DNA from: Lachnospiraceae bacterium | GTDB lineage: Bacteria > Bacillota > Clostridia > Lachnospirales > Lachnospiraceae | Reading direction: 5' to 3' | Assembly: GCA_009774235.1 (NCBI GenBank) | Contig: VSNJ01000073.1 | Span: forward strand, 1 to 19,079 | Length of the DNA: 19,079 nucleotides | Part shown: in pieces, positions 6,677 to 13,715 of the stretch | How positions within the stretch are numbered: position 1 is the stretch's first letter | Layout: every line of letters begins with the position of its first letter | The notes under the pieces: model-generated | The model's input: the letters and a program-made list of their open reading frames with translations, nothing else | Told to the model about the DNA's origin: nothing | The model's database searches: none | Translations under genes and position numbers: made by a program

Positions 6677-7590
6677 AATGTGGCATATATCTGCGTATTT
6701 CAAAAGAAACAGACAATGAGAGTAACAGTATTTCAGGACAGCGTATGGTGATAAAAGAGTTTGTAGGTAAACATATTGATATGGAAATTGCAGGTGAATG
6801 GTGTGATGATGGTTATAGTGGTATTACATTTGAAAGACCTGGAATAAAAGACCTGCTTGCTAATGTATTTTCTGGAAATATTGAATGTATAATTGTTAAG
6901 GATTTATCAAGGTTTGGAAGGGATTATATAGAAACAGGAAGGTATATAAGATATATTTTCCCACAGCTTGGAATACGGTTTATAGCAGTTTGTGATAATT
7001 ATGACAGTAGCAGCAGTGGTTTTTTTGAAGATTCACTTTTTATTCCTGTAATGAGCCTGGTTAATGATGCTTATTGCCGTGATATTTCAAATAAAGTGCG
7101 GTGGCAGCAAGAAGCAAAACGGAAACAGGGCATATATATAGGCGCATTTGCAGTATATGGCTATATAAGGCATGAAGATGCACCTGGAAAACTTGCTGTA
7201 GACCAGGTGGCAGCAGAAGTAGTGCGCCAGATTTTCGATATGAGGATTGATGGAAATTCTGCTGAAAAAATAGCATCTAAACTTAATTCGCAAAATATAC
7301 CATCACCACTTGTATATAAGAGACTGAATAATAGTAAATATACAACTTCATTTGCCAAAAATAAAATGCCAGAATGGACACCTGTTGCTATAAGACGTAT
7401 ATTATCTAATGAGATATATACAGGTGTTATAATCCAGGGAAAAGATAAAAAGCTTAGTTATAAACTTCCTGTAAGAAAAAAGCTTCCTAAAGATGAGTGG
7501 ATACGTGTTGAAGGGGCAGTTACCCCTATAATTACAAAGGATGTATTTGAAAAAGTACAGAAAATAGACTTAAGAAAAAAATATCACTAA
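6673..7590 (+). CDS. Serine recombinase 1 of the element
   Basis: The protein has 305 residues from ATG 6673, which overlaps the stop of the small upstream ORF; an upstream ATG at 6649 would add eight residues without a ribosome site and is less likely. The N-terminal resolvase domain has YLRIS with Arg8 and nucleophile Ser10, SISGQR, DDGYSGITFERPG, and KDLSRFGRDY with Arg80 and Arg83. The Recombinase domain (about 155-275) has GYIRH, VRQIFDMRIDGNSAEKIASKLN and the DNA-binding end WTPVAIRRILSNEIYTGV. The chain ends at KKYH soon after the VFEKVQ helix, without the zinc ribbon and coiled coil of typical 450-550-residue large serine recombinases. It probably catalyses integration and excision at the att sites, perhaps together with recombinase 2, which starts 13 bases downstream. 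Confidence 0.9.
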   Translation: MKCGIYLRISKETDNESNSISGQRMVIKEFVGKHIDMEIAGEWCDDGYSGITFERPGIKDLLANVFSGNIECIIVKDLSRFGRDYIETGRYIRYIFPQLGIRFIAVCDNYDSSSSGFFEDSLFIPVMSLVNDAYCRDISNKVRWQQEAKRKQGIYIGAFAVYGYIRHEDAPGKLAVDQVAAEVVRQIFDMRIDGNSAEKIASKLNSQNIPSPLVYKRLNNSKYTTSFAKNKMPEWTPVAIRRILSNEIYTGVIIQGKDKKLSYKLPVRKKLPKDEWIRVEGAVTPIITKDVFEKVQKIDLRKKYH

Positions 7591-7603
7591 TAGGAGGCTG
7601 TTA

Positions 7604-8359
7604 ATGAAAGAACGTGCGGGAATATATGCAAGAGTTTCAACAAAACATAACAATAATAAGGACCTGACAATAGAAAACCAGATAATTATTGCTAGAAGAT
7701 ATATCAAAGACAATTTAATGGAATTTGCAAATGTATATGCTGATACAGGTTATTCAGGCATGGATTTTGAAAGACCTGCATGGAAAAAGCTTATATCTGA
7801 TATAGTACAATATAAAATAGATGCCATTGTTGTTAAAGATTTTTCAAGAATTGGCAGAAATTATATACTTGCAGGGGAATATACTGAAAAAGTTTTTCCA
7901 GCATATGGTATAAGGCTTGTAGCGGTTTCAGATGATTATGACAGCTTTAATAATATGCCAGGTGGTTTTTCTATGGGACTTAAAAATATTATTAATGAGT
8001 GGTATGCAAGAGATTTGGGAAGAAAGGTATCTATAGTAAAGCAGTATGCTAAATCACAGGGAGGATATACCGGTGGTGCTGCACCATATGGTTATTGTAT
8101 AAAAATAGAGAATGGCATACGTGTACTTAAGGAAGACCAGACAATAGAGATATTAAAGCAAATTAAAGAACTTAAAAACAATGGATATACTTCATATGAA
8201 ATAGCTGGCTGGCTTAACAGCCATAAGATAAACAGACCATCTGTATATAATATTACTAAAGAAATATACTATACAGGTAACAGCTATACCAAATGGGATG
8301 CTGGAAGTGTAAGAAGGTTATGGAATTCAGACACCAGAGGGGATTACCACACGGCTTAA
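7604..8359 (+). CDS. Serine recombinase 2, short, C-terminus crosses the att site
   Basis: The protein has 251 residues, with AGGAGG shortly before the ATG. The resolvase domain has YARVS (Arg10, Ser12), LTIENQ, DTGYSGMDFERPAW and KDFSRIGRNY (Arg82, Arg85), so the catalytic residues are intact. The Recombinase domain is incomplete: it runs to WDAGSVRRLWNSD, matching WTPVAIRRILSNE of recombinase 1, and then ends within 8 residues. The last codons lie in attR and in the host gene on the opposite strand: the final seven sense codons and the stop lie beyond 8338. In the excised circle the frame would instead read through attP into the left end for about 19 further residues. Hence the C-terminus depends on the DNA state. 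It may work as a partner of recombinase 1 or be a decayed copy. Confidence 0.85.
   Translation: MKERAGIYARVSTKHNNNKDLTIENQIIIARRYIKDNLMEFANVYADTGYSGMDFERPAWKKLISDIVQYKIDAIVVKDFSRIGRNYILAGEYTEKVFPAYGIRLVAVSDDYDSFNNMPGGFSMGLKNIINEWYARDLGRKVSIVKQYAKSQGGYTGGAAPYGYCIKIENGIRVLKEDQTIEILKQIKELKNNGYTSYEIAGWLNSHKINRPSVYNITKEIYYTGNSYTKWDAGSVRRLWNSDTRGDYHTA
8327..8342 (+). other. attR: right end of the element
   Basis: Element sequence TCA-G-ACACCA-GA (8327-8338) meets GGGG (8339-8342), then host coding sequence ATTACCACAC. The proposed crossover dinucleotide is GG at 8340-8341. With the attL arm it reconstructs attP with arms TCA-N-ACACCA and TGGTGT-N-TGA around an 8-nt spacer centred on GG (9 of 10 arm positions symmetric). 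Confidence 0.7.
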
Positions 8360-8830
8360 AACAATATTACCTGTTTCCTGGGTGTCTTTTATTTCACTTT
8401 CTGCTATTTTGGGTGGATAAGTACCATATAAGGTATGTGGTGGTATTACATAAAGTTCCTCGCTTTCGCCAATACCTTCTTCTAAAGGTATCATAGAAAC
8501 ATTCTGTACAGCAGTCTGGCCTGGAAGTATTTCTGCACCTGAAACTTCTACAGTTTCAAAACCAGGTGCAGATACTTTTATGTTATATACTGAATAAGGC
8601 TGTCCTGCAACTGGTTCCATACTGTATTCAAGAGGTGGTGTAGGGAGTTCAATGGGTTCAGTCTGGCCTGAAATGTCTGTTTCTACTTCTTCAATTATTT
8701 CACCAGGATTGTTTTCATCTGTAATCTGGACTCTGGCACCTGCAACTGGTCTTGAAGCAATTATTGAAGTTACATTTGCACGGAAATATCCTATATTATC
8801 TGACTGTTGTAACCATATTGAAGCTGGCAT
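8327..8830 (-). CDS. 5' part of the interrupted peptidoglycan-binding protein gene
   Basis: The ATG at 8828-8830 has GAGGT at a proper distance, so this is the genuine start. The frame runs 167 codons to a stop at 8327-8329, of which the first 164 are host sequence (ending RVVIP) and the last three (SGV) come from the element. The N-terminal part (about residues 10-115) looks like a beta-sandwich of the carboxypeptidase-regulatory type: ASRPVAGARVQITDE, YNIKVSAPGFETVEVSGAE and QTAVQNVSMIPL. It is followed by a linker, VIPPHTLYGTYPPKI, and TGNIVLSRVVIP. In intact relatives the same linker leads directly into EFIIVHDGPPSD, which is found at 3432 downward. Alone it would give a domain without its SpoIID-like and wall-binding parts. 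No signal peptide is seen. Confidence 0.8.
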   Translation of the reverse strand: MPASIWLQQSDNIGYFRANVTSIIASRPVAGARVQITDENNPGEIIEEVETDISGQTEPIELPTPPLEYSMEPVAGQPYSVYNIKVSAPGFETVEVSGAEILPGQTAVQNVSMIPLEEGIGESEELYVIPPHTLYGTYPPKIAESEIKDTQETGNIVLSRVVIPSGV

Positions 8831-8876
8831 AATATTTACCTCATTTCTGCGCTTATTAATACACAGTATTTACTAT

Positions 8877-8903
8877 TATTCTATGCATATGTATGGCAAC
8901 TGT
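8877..8903 (-). promoter_or_regulatory. Sigma-K-like promoter match upstream of the split gene
   Basis: On the minus strand CATAGAATA (8885 down to 8877) fits the sigma-K -10 consensus CATA-N3-TA, and AC lies 16 bases upstream (8903-8902), as expected for the short -35. The start would lie about 40 bases before the ATG. The consensus is short and the region AT-rich, so a chance match is possible; no good sigma-A alternative was seen nearby. Confidence 0.3.
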
Positions 8904-8971
8904 GAATTTGCAGTTATCTTTTTTGTATATATAATGTTATAACACAGATTTGAATATAGTTCTTTTTCTAT

Positions 8972-9160
8972 ATGTTGTTGTATTTTTATTGTAGTGGAAG
9001 AGCTTCGGAATGTCTGGAATATGCCAGAAATATTGCAAAACAGCAAAACTGTTATAAAATAATACTTCTTACAGGAAGCAAGAACCAGAAAACACTAGAT
9101 TTCTATAAAAACGCAGCATATAATAATACAGATAAAACTACATTTATACAATGGTTTTAA
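8972..9160 (+). pseudogene. C-terminal remnant of a GNAT acetyltransferase
   Basis: A 62-codon frame encodes ECLEYARNIAKQQNCYKI, LLTGSKN and TLDFYKNAAYNNTDKTTFIQW, which is the end of a GNAT-type N-acetyltransferase: the helix after the acetyl-CoA loop, strand 5 and the terminal strand. The domain normally has about 140-160 residues; the first 90 or so, including the acetyl-CoA-binding loop, are missing, and the upstream sequence holds nothing alike. The first residues (MLLYFYCSGRAS) do not belong to the family. It is a dead fragment left by a deletion, lying between the split gene and the glycosidase. Confidence 0.6.
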
Positions 9161-9218
9161 ATCCAGACAGAATGAAAAAAGCAGAAAAAGACAAATCTAT
9201 AACAGTACATATCATGGA

Positions 9219-9276
9219 CTTATAGTCTTCCTTTTCTATAATAGGACATAGTATTATAGAAAAGGAGGACTATAAG
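9219..9276 (+). promoter_or_regulatory. 24-bp hairpin holding the ribosome site of the GH43 gene
   Basis: Arms 9219-9242 and 9253-9276 are inverted repeats over 24 bp with a single G-U pair and a 10-nt loop (9243-9252). The right arm contains AAGGAGG, the ribosome site for the ATG at 9279, so in RNA the site would be fully paired. No T run follows, so it is not a simple terminator. It may be a translational switch, an operator or a relic of a mobile element end. Confidence 0.75.
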
Positions 9277-9278
9277 TT

Positions 9279-11375
9279 ATGAAAAAATTAAACAAATGGA
9301 TTGCCCTGTTACTGGCTGCCATTCTGGCAGTATTGCCATTTTCTGCATCAGTTTCAGTTGTGCAGGCAGGCAAAAAAACAGTAACACTAAACAAAGCAAA
9401 ATTTAGCATGGAGCCAGGCAGCAGTACACAGCTTAAAGTACAGAATACATCAAAGTCTAAAGTCCAAAGTGTAACATGGTCTGTTATAAAGGGAAAAGAT
9501 GTAGTAAAACTGTCTGCAAAATCTAAAAAGTCTGTTATAGTAAAAGCAGTTAAAAAAGGAAAGGCAACTATACAGGCAAAGATTAAAACATCAAATGGTA
9601 CTTTTACAAGAAAGTCTGTTGTTACAGTTTCCAACAATAGACAGCCTGTTCCAGAAACAACACAAGAACCAGCACCATCATCACCTGCTGTGCAGGTAAC
9701 TGACACAGAGGTTAAAGAACTGATACATTATAATATGGATACAAGCCAGGATGGTAAACGTCTTATTGACCAGTCTGGGAATGGAAATGATGCAGAACTT
9801 GTCAACGTCAGTCCAGAGATACAGCAGAACCAGTCATTATTATTAGAAAAAGGCGGATACATAAAACTTCCAGAAAAAGTTTTTGCAGGAAGGGATACAT
9901 TTACTGTTTCAATATGGCTGAAAAATTACAGTGGTACAGTAAATACAAGCGCAATGTTCGTAGGCACAAAAGAAGCAATGCCTGTTTATTACTGGTTACT
10001 AAACCCAAGTAATCTTGAGGGACGTATGAAATCTGTAATGACAAATTCACGTAATCCAGAAGCCCCTTATAATACAGAAACAGGAATAAGTGCATCTATA
10101 GCATCTAAAGGAACGAAAGGACCTTTTACTGGAACAGAATGGAACCATTATGTAACAGTAATTACACCAGACAGTATTACTGGATATTTCAATGGTGAAA
10201 AAGTAGGAAGTTCAAAATTAAAAATGAAATTCAGTGATTTTGGAAATAACCTGGCAGCATATATTGGAAAGTCTTCCTATCCAGATGTTACATACACTGG
10301 ATTTGTAAGAGAAGTACAAGTATACCAGGGTGCTAAAAATGATGTAGAAATATCACAGTTATACCAGGATAGTAAAGGAGAAGGCATGGAAACAAAAGGA
10401 ACAAAATCAGAAATCTTTATTGCTGACCGTGCAGACCCATATATTACATTAGGACCAGATGGCTATTATTATTTTACAGCATCTTATCCAATGCGTGGCG
10501 CAAAGGACAAAGATGGTTATGACAGAATAATCTTAAGGAAAGCCAAAACTATTGAAGGTCTTAAGACAGCAGAGGAAAAAACAGTCTGGGATGAAAGCAG
10601 CAGTAAAATATCACATAGATTTATCTGGGCTCCAGAAATGCATTATATTGGAGGAAAATGGTATCTATATTATGCGGCAAGCAGCTCTCCAAATAATGTA
10701 TGGGATATAAACTGCCATGTTCTTATGTGTACAGGAGATGACCCTTATAATGGCCAATGGGAAGAGAAAGGCAAATTCCAGGCAGCAAATGGAGATACAA
10801 TATCGTTTACTGGTTTTTCACTGGATATGACTTATTTTGAATGTAATGGAAAATCATATGTAATATGGGCACAAAAGGTTGGCAATTCCAACTTATATAT
10901 GGCAGAAACTGACCCAGCCGAACCTTGGAAAACTACTACAAAGGCAATGCTTCTTACAAAACCTGAATATTACTGGGAATGTGTTACATTCAGGGTAAAT
11001 GAAGGTCCATCTGTACTTATCCATGATGGAAAAGTAATTGTAGCATATTCTGCATCTGCAACAGGTCCTGAATACTGTATAGGATATATGTATGCAGACG
11101 AAAAAGCAGACCTTATGGATATCAAGTCATGGACAAAACAAAAAACACCTGCACTAACTTCTGAAGACTTAATTGACGAATATGGTCCAGGACACAATTC
11201 ATTTACAAAAGATGAGAATGGAAACTACATTTTTGTATACCATTCACGTTCAAAAGAGTGTTATGAAGGAAACTGTGGTTATGGAACAGAAGACCCTCTT
11301 TATGACCCATGCAGAAGTGCAAGAATACGTACTGTACAGTGGGATGAAAATGGCCTGCCAATACTTAACCAGTAA
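9279..11375 (+). CDS. Secreted family 43 glycoside hydrolase with Ig-like and LamG-like domains
   Basis: The protein has 698 residues. Residues 1-30 form a signal peptide (hydrophobic LLLAAILAVLPF, end VVQA). Residues 31-120 resemble a bacterial Ig-like domain (Big_2: KFSMEPGSSTQLKV, KKGKATIQAKI). After a Pro-rich linker, residues 146-365 form a LamG/concanavalin-like lectin fold (FTVSIWLKNYSG, EWNHYVTVI, YIGKSSYPD). The GH43 five-bladed propeller occupies about 375-695, with Asp386 (ADRADPYI) as base, Asp516 (FSLDMTY) as modulator and Glu575 (VNEGPSVL) as acid, plus GPGHNSFT and CRSARI. GH43 enzymes act on arabinan, arabinoxylan or xylan side chains; the exact linkage cannot be told. No LPXTG anchor is seen, so it is probably released or held by its accessory domains. 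Its ribosome site is in a long hairpin. Confidence 0.88.
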   Translation: MKKLNKWIALLLAAILAVLPFSASVSVVQAGKKTVTLNKAKFSMEPGSSTQLKVQNTSKSKVQSVTWSVIKGKDVVKLSAKSKKSVIVKAVKKGKATIQAKIKTSNGTFTRKSVVTVSNNRQPVPETTQEPAPSSPAVQVTDTEVKELIHYNMDTSQDGKRLIDQSGNGNDAELVNVSPEIQQNQSLLLEKGGYIKLPEKVFAGRDTFTVSIWLKNYSGTVNTSAMFVGTKEAMPVYYWLLNPSNLEGRMKSVMTNSRNPEAPYNTETGISASIASKGTKGPFTGTEWNHYVTVITPDSITGYFNGEKVGSSKLKMKFSDFGNNLAAYIGKSSYPDVTYTGFVREVQVYQGAKNDVEISQLYQDSKGEGMETKGTKSEIFIADRADPYITLGPDGYYYFTASYPMRGAKDKDGYDRIILRKAKTIEGLKTAEEKTVWDESSSKISHRFIWAPEMHYIGGKWYLYYAASSSPNNVWDINCHVLMCTGDDPYNGQWEEKGKFQAANGDTISFTGFSLDMTYFECNGKSYVIWAQKVGNSNLYMAETDPAEPWKTTTKAMLLTKPEYYWECVTFRVNEGPSVLIHDGKVIVAYSASATGPEYCIGYMYADEKADLMDIKSWTKQKTPALTSEDLIDEYGPGHNSFTKDENGNYIFVYHSRSKECYEGNCGYGTEDPLYDPCRSARIRTVQWDENGLPILNQ

Positions 11376-11410
11376 AATATATTCCTTTAAATAGTGTAAT
11401 TATTTATTCC

Positions 11411-11437
11411 CTCCCTGCTTTTAAGCAGGGAGTTTTT
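11411..11437 (+). terminator. Terminator of the GH43 gene
   Basis: CTCCCTGCTT (11411-11420) pairs with AAGCAGGGAG (11423-11432), followed by TTTTTC. It is a classical GC-rich stem with a T tract, 36 bases after the stop codon. Confidence 0.85.
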
Positions 11438-11550
11438 CTTATTTTAATATTATAATAAGATAATCCTGGTTTCTTTTTAATTATTGATACCAGGAAAATA
11501 ATATGTTAGAATTAGGAAAATAGAATAGGAGAGAGAAATAGATGTAAAAT

Positions 11551-11962
11551 ATGGAGAATATGAAAAGTAGCAAACAGGAGCACAATACTAATGTAGCATT
11601 AAATAATAATTTTATAGATATAACATATGATGAACATTTTAAAAATGCTTTTAGCAATAAATGGTTATTGGCAGTAATAATAAAAGAAACTATAGATTTA
11701 TACAGTAATTATTCTGTTAAAGAAATTGCACAAATAGTTGGTAATGTTAGTGCCAGTACAGTAAACGTTTCACTAGGATTTTAAAGAAATGGAAGAAGGC
11801 AGAGAATAGGGCAGGGAAGAAGGTATACTTGGTACAATTAAAATTTGTGTAGATATTGGAATGGATTTTGAGGAAATTACCAGACATTTAATTGATACTT
11901 ATAATCTTAACATCCAGCAGGTTCACACATATTTTAAAAATTATAAGGAAAGATATTCTTAA
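11551..11962 (+). pseudogene. Decayed Rpn-type (PD-(D/E)XK) nuclease/transposase gene
   Basis: An N-terminal piece (11551-11784) reads YDEHFKNAFSNKWLLAVIIKE and YSVKEIAQIVGN, the usual opening of Rpn/YhgA-type proteins in Lachnospiraceae, and stops after 77 codons. A C-terminal piece in another frame (about 11786-11962) reads EEGRE-stop-GREEGILGTIKICVDIGMDFEEI and ends YFKNYKERYS; it has the typical GRE repeats and helical tail. The central 150-200 residues with the nuclease core are deleted, and a frame change plus an in-frame TAG remain. A second decayed member of the family lies at 18511-19079. Confidence 0.65.
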
Positions 11963-11970
11963 TTAATAAT

Positions 11971-12008
11971 AAAATGAGGAAATATTCCTAGTAATATTTC
12001 CTCGTTTT
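11971..12008. terminator. Bidirectional terminator
   Basis: Arms 11971-11986 and 11993-12008 pair over 16 bp with one G-U pair and a 6-nt loop; A and T runs flank it on both strands. It lies just past the Rpn-type remnant on the plus strand and downstream of the aldo/keto reductase on the minus strand. Confidence 0.75.
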
Positions 12009-12069
12009 ATTTACTAAAAAGTATAACCAATATTTTTTATATAGGATACTATTATTATATAAGATGCTA

Positions 12070-13083
12070 TTATTCCTGGCTGCATATTTTATCAATTTCT
12101 TTAATTTCTTCTTCTGTAAAAAATGAATGTTCTGCAACAGAAATATTTTCAAGAATTTGTCCGGGTTTTGACGCTCCAATAAGAACAGAACATACTTTAC
12201 CATCACGGAGAATCCATGAAAGTGCCATTTGTGCAAGGGTTTGTCCTCTCTTTTTAGCAATATTGTTTAATTTTGCAATTTGTAAAAGTCTTTTTTCTGT
12301 TAAATCATCCTTACGAAGAAAACGGTGGTCCTTTGCAATCCTGCTGTCTTCTGGAATTCCATTAAGATATTTATCTGTCAGCATTCCCTGCGCAAGCGGG
12401 CTGAATGCAATAATTCCTATTCCTGCATTGTAACAGAATTCTTTTACACCATCTTGTTCAATTGTACGGTCAAAAATTGAATAACGTCTCTGGTTAATAA
12501 TAAATGGACAATGAAGTTCATTTAAAATATTTAATGCCTTTCCAGTATATTCTTTATCATAATTAGAAATGCCTACATAAAGTGCTTTTCCACTTTTTAC
12601 AATATCTGCTAATGCTTGCATGGTTTCTTCAAGCGGAGTATCTCTATCCATACAGTGATGGTAGAAGATATCAACATAGTCAAGTTTCATACGTATAAGG
12701 CTCTGGTCAAGGCTTGCTATCAGGTACTTTCTGCTTCCTCCATTACCATATGGACCATCCCACATATCAAAACCAGCTTTTGTAGTAATAACCAGTTCAT
12801 CACGGTAAGGGCGGAAATCCTCCTCTAGTATTTTTCCAAAATTATTCTCTGCACTTCCATATACAGGACCATAATTATTCGCCAGGTCAAACTGTGTTAT
12901 ACCAGAGTCAAAAGCAGTCCTTAACATCTGTTTCATATTATCATAGTTATCCTTGCTTCCAAAATTATGCCACAGCCCAAGTGATATGGCAGGAAATTTC
13001 AATCCACTTTTTCCTACAGGATTATATGTCATTTTTTCATATCTTGAATTGTCTGCTTTATAAATATTCACTGTATCTGCCAT
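12070..13083 (-). CDS. yghZ: Aldo/keto reductase, YghZ / L-glyceraldehyde 3-phosphate reductase type
   Basis: The protein has 337 residues, with AAGGAG before the ATG at 13083. It follows E. coli YghZ closely in pattern: NPVGKSGLKFPAISLGLWHNFG, GITQFDLANNYGP-GSAE-NFG, ITTKAGFDMWDGPYG-GGSRKYL, ASLDQSLIRM-LDYVDIFY, SGKALYVGISNY, FSPLAQGMLTDKYLNGIPEDSR and SVLIGASKP. The AKR tetrad is Asp66, Tyr71, Lys102 and His143. These NADPH-dependent enzymes reduce aldehydes such as methylglyoxal and L-glyceraldehyde 3-phosphate in the cytosol, a detoxifying role. It stands alone between a terminator and its own extended -10 promoter. The family is sure; the physiological substrate is inferred from the E. 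coli enzyme. Confidence 0.93.
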   Translation of the reverse strand: MADTVNIYKADNSRYEKMTYNPVGKSGLKFPAISLGLWHNFGSKDNYDNMKQMLRTAFDSGITQFDLANNYGPVYGSAENNFGKILEEDFRPYRDELVITTKAGFDMWDGPYGNGGSRKYLIASLDQSLIRMKLDYVDIFYHHCMDRDTPLEETMQALADIVKSGKALYVGISNYDKEYTGKALNILNELHCPFIINQRRYSIFDRTIEQDGVKEFCYNAGIGIIAFSPLAQGMLTDKYLNGIPEDSRIAKDHRFLRKDDLTEKRLLQIAKLNNIAKKRGQTLAQMALSWILRDGKVCSVLIGASKPGQILENISVAEHSFFTEEEIKEIDKICSQE

Positions 13084-13165
13084 ACTTTATTTCTCCTTTT
13101 ATTAATAATTTACTATTAGTGTATACATAAATTAATTATCCGTTTTATAAATTTGTTTATTTAGG

Positions 13166-13174
13166 ATTATAACA
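13166..13174 (-). promoter_or_regulatory. Extended -10 promoter of the aldo/keto reductase gene
   Basis: On the minus strand TGTTATAAT (13174 down to 13166) is a perfect extended -10. No good -35 lies 17 bases upstream, as is common with extended -10 promoters. The leader would be about 75 bases. Confidence 0.45.
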
Positions 13175-13420
13175 TAACTTTTATAATCTGGCTATTTAAT
13201 TTCTATAAGTTTTTAATAATATCAGTAAATTGTACATCAAAAGATATTTACAATCCACATTACCGGCTTGCTGAGGTTAAAGTAATACAATATACAAAAA
13301 TTATCTTTCTTATTAAGCTTAAGCTTCCCCATTTTTTAGTACGTAATTATTTTGGATTGCCAGAGTAATACAATTTCTATATAATTTAAAAGATGAAAAA
13401 ACTAAAAAAATATTAAGACA

Positions 13421-13450
13421 TTGACATGGACTTGTATACTAAAGTATAAT
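13421..13450 (+). promoter_or_regulatory. Consensus sigma-A promoter
   Basis: TTGACA (13421-13426) and TATAAT (13445-13450) are both perfect, with an 18-bp spacer. The transcript would start near 13457, leaving a leader of about 180 bases before the gene at 13639. It is one of the strongest promoter matches in the window. Confidence 0.75.
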
Positions 13451-13595
13451 TAATTTTCATAAGTATATTATTGATAATATATAAAAAATATCAGGTTATA
13501 TCTGTATCCATAGTAATTAACAGCAGCTTCACAGCTAATAAATTTGTACATTTTTAAATTTTAAAATATACTATAGAATAGCCAGGAGGGAAAAT

Positions 13596-13715
13596 ATGTA
13601 TACAAACAGCATAGTAATTATAAAAGGAGGCACAAATTATGGTAAAAGAAGAAATTCTTCCAAAAAAGGAATTTACAGAATGTACCAGTATGGACATTTG
13701 TATCCGTTTTGCTAG
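13596..13715 (+). CDS. Possible 39-residue leader ORF overlapping the next gene
   Basis: ATG at 13596 is preceded by AGGAGG (13584-13589) at ideal spacing. The frame runs 39 codons (MYTNSIVIIKGGTNYGKRRN, then basic and Tyr-rich) to TAG at 13713-13715, crossing the start of the 159-residue gene in another frame. The strong ribosome site is the only evidence for translation. It could couple or dampen expression of the main ORF, which has its own AGGAGG at 13625-13630. No family is recognised. Confidence 0.35.
   Translation: MYTNSIVIIKGGTNYGKRRNSSKKGIYRMYQYGHLYPFC

Larger units (their letters stand above)
3434..8341. mobile_element. 4.9-kb serine-recombinase element splitting a peptidoglycan-binding protein gene
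   Basis: The element's ends are fixed by the two halves of the split minus-strand gene: the left boundary lies in the G run at 3433-3437, the right boundary in the G run at 8339-8342. It carries six plus-strand genes: acyltransferase, zinc-ribbon membrane protein, alpha/beta hydrolase, a 53-residue ORF and two serine recombinases. Crossover at a GG core (3434-3435 and 8340-8341) restores the reading frame exactly and forms a dyad-symmetric attP in the circle. The arrangement is that of skin-like intervening elements (for example in sigK or spsM of Bacillus), where a serine recombinase removes the DNA in the mother cell. That parallel is inference; the element may equally be a mobile cassette that landed in the gene. 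Confidence 0.8.
13131..13595. other. AT-rich intergenic region
   Basis: About 460 bases without a convincing gene. It holds the divergent promoters of the aldo/keto reductase (13166) and of the plus-strand gene (13421). A 14-base stretch at 13243-13256 (GATATTTACAATCC) recurs at 14166-14179 in the structured region, and AGTAATACAAT occurs twice, near 13280 and 13361. These may be remains of a repeated element. Confidence 0.5.

Noticed and set aside
8652..8942. Plus-strand ORF of 96 codons
   Set aside because: It is antisense to the 5' half of the split gene; no ribosome site and no family features.
9254..9706. Minus-strand ORF opposite the GH43 signal peptide and Ig-like domain
   Set aside because: It is composed of the antisense of a Lys/Thr-rich coding region and has no recognisable start signal.
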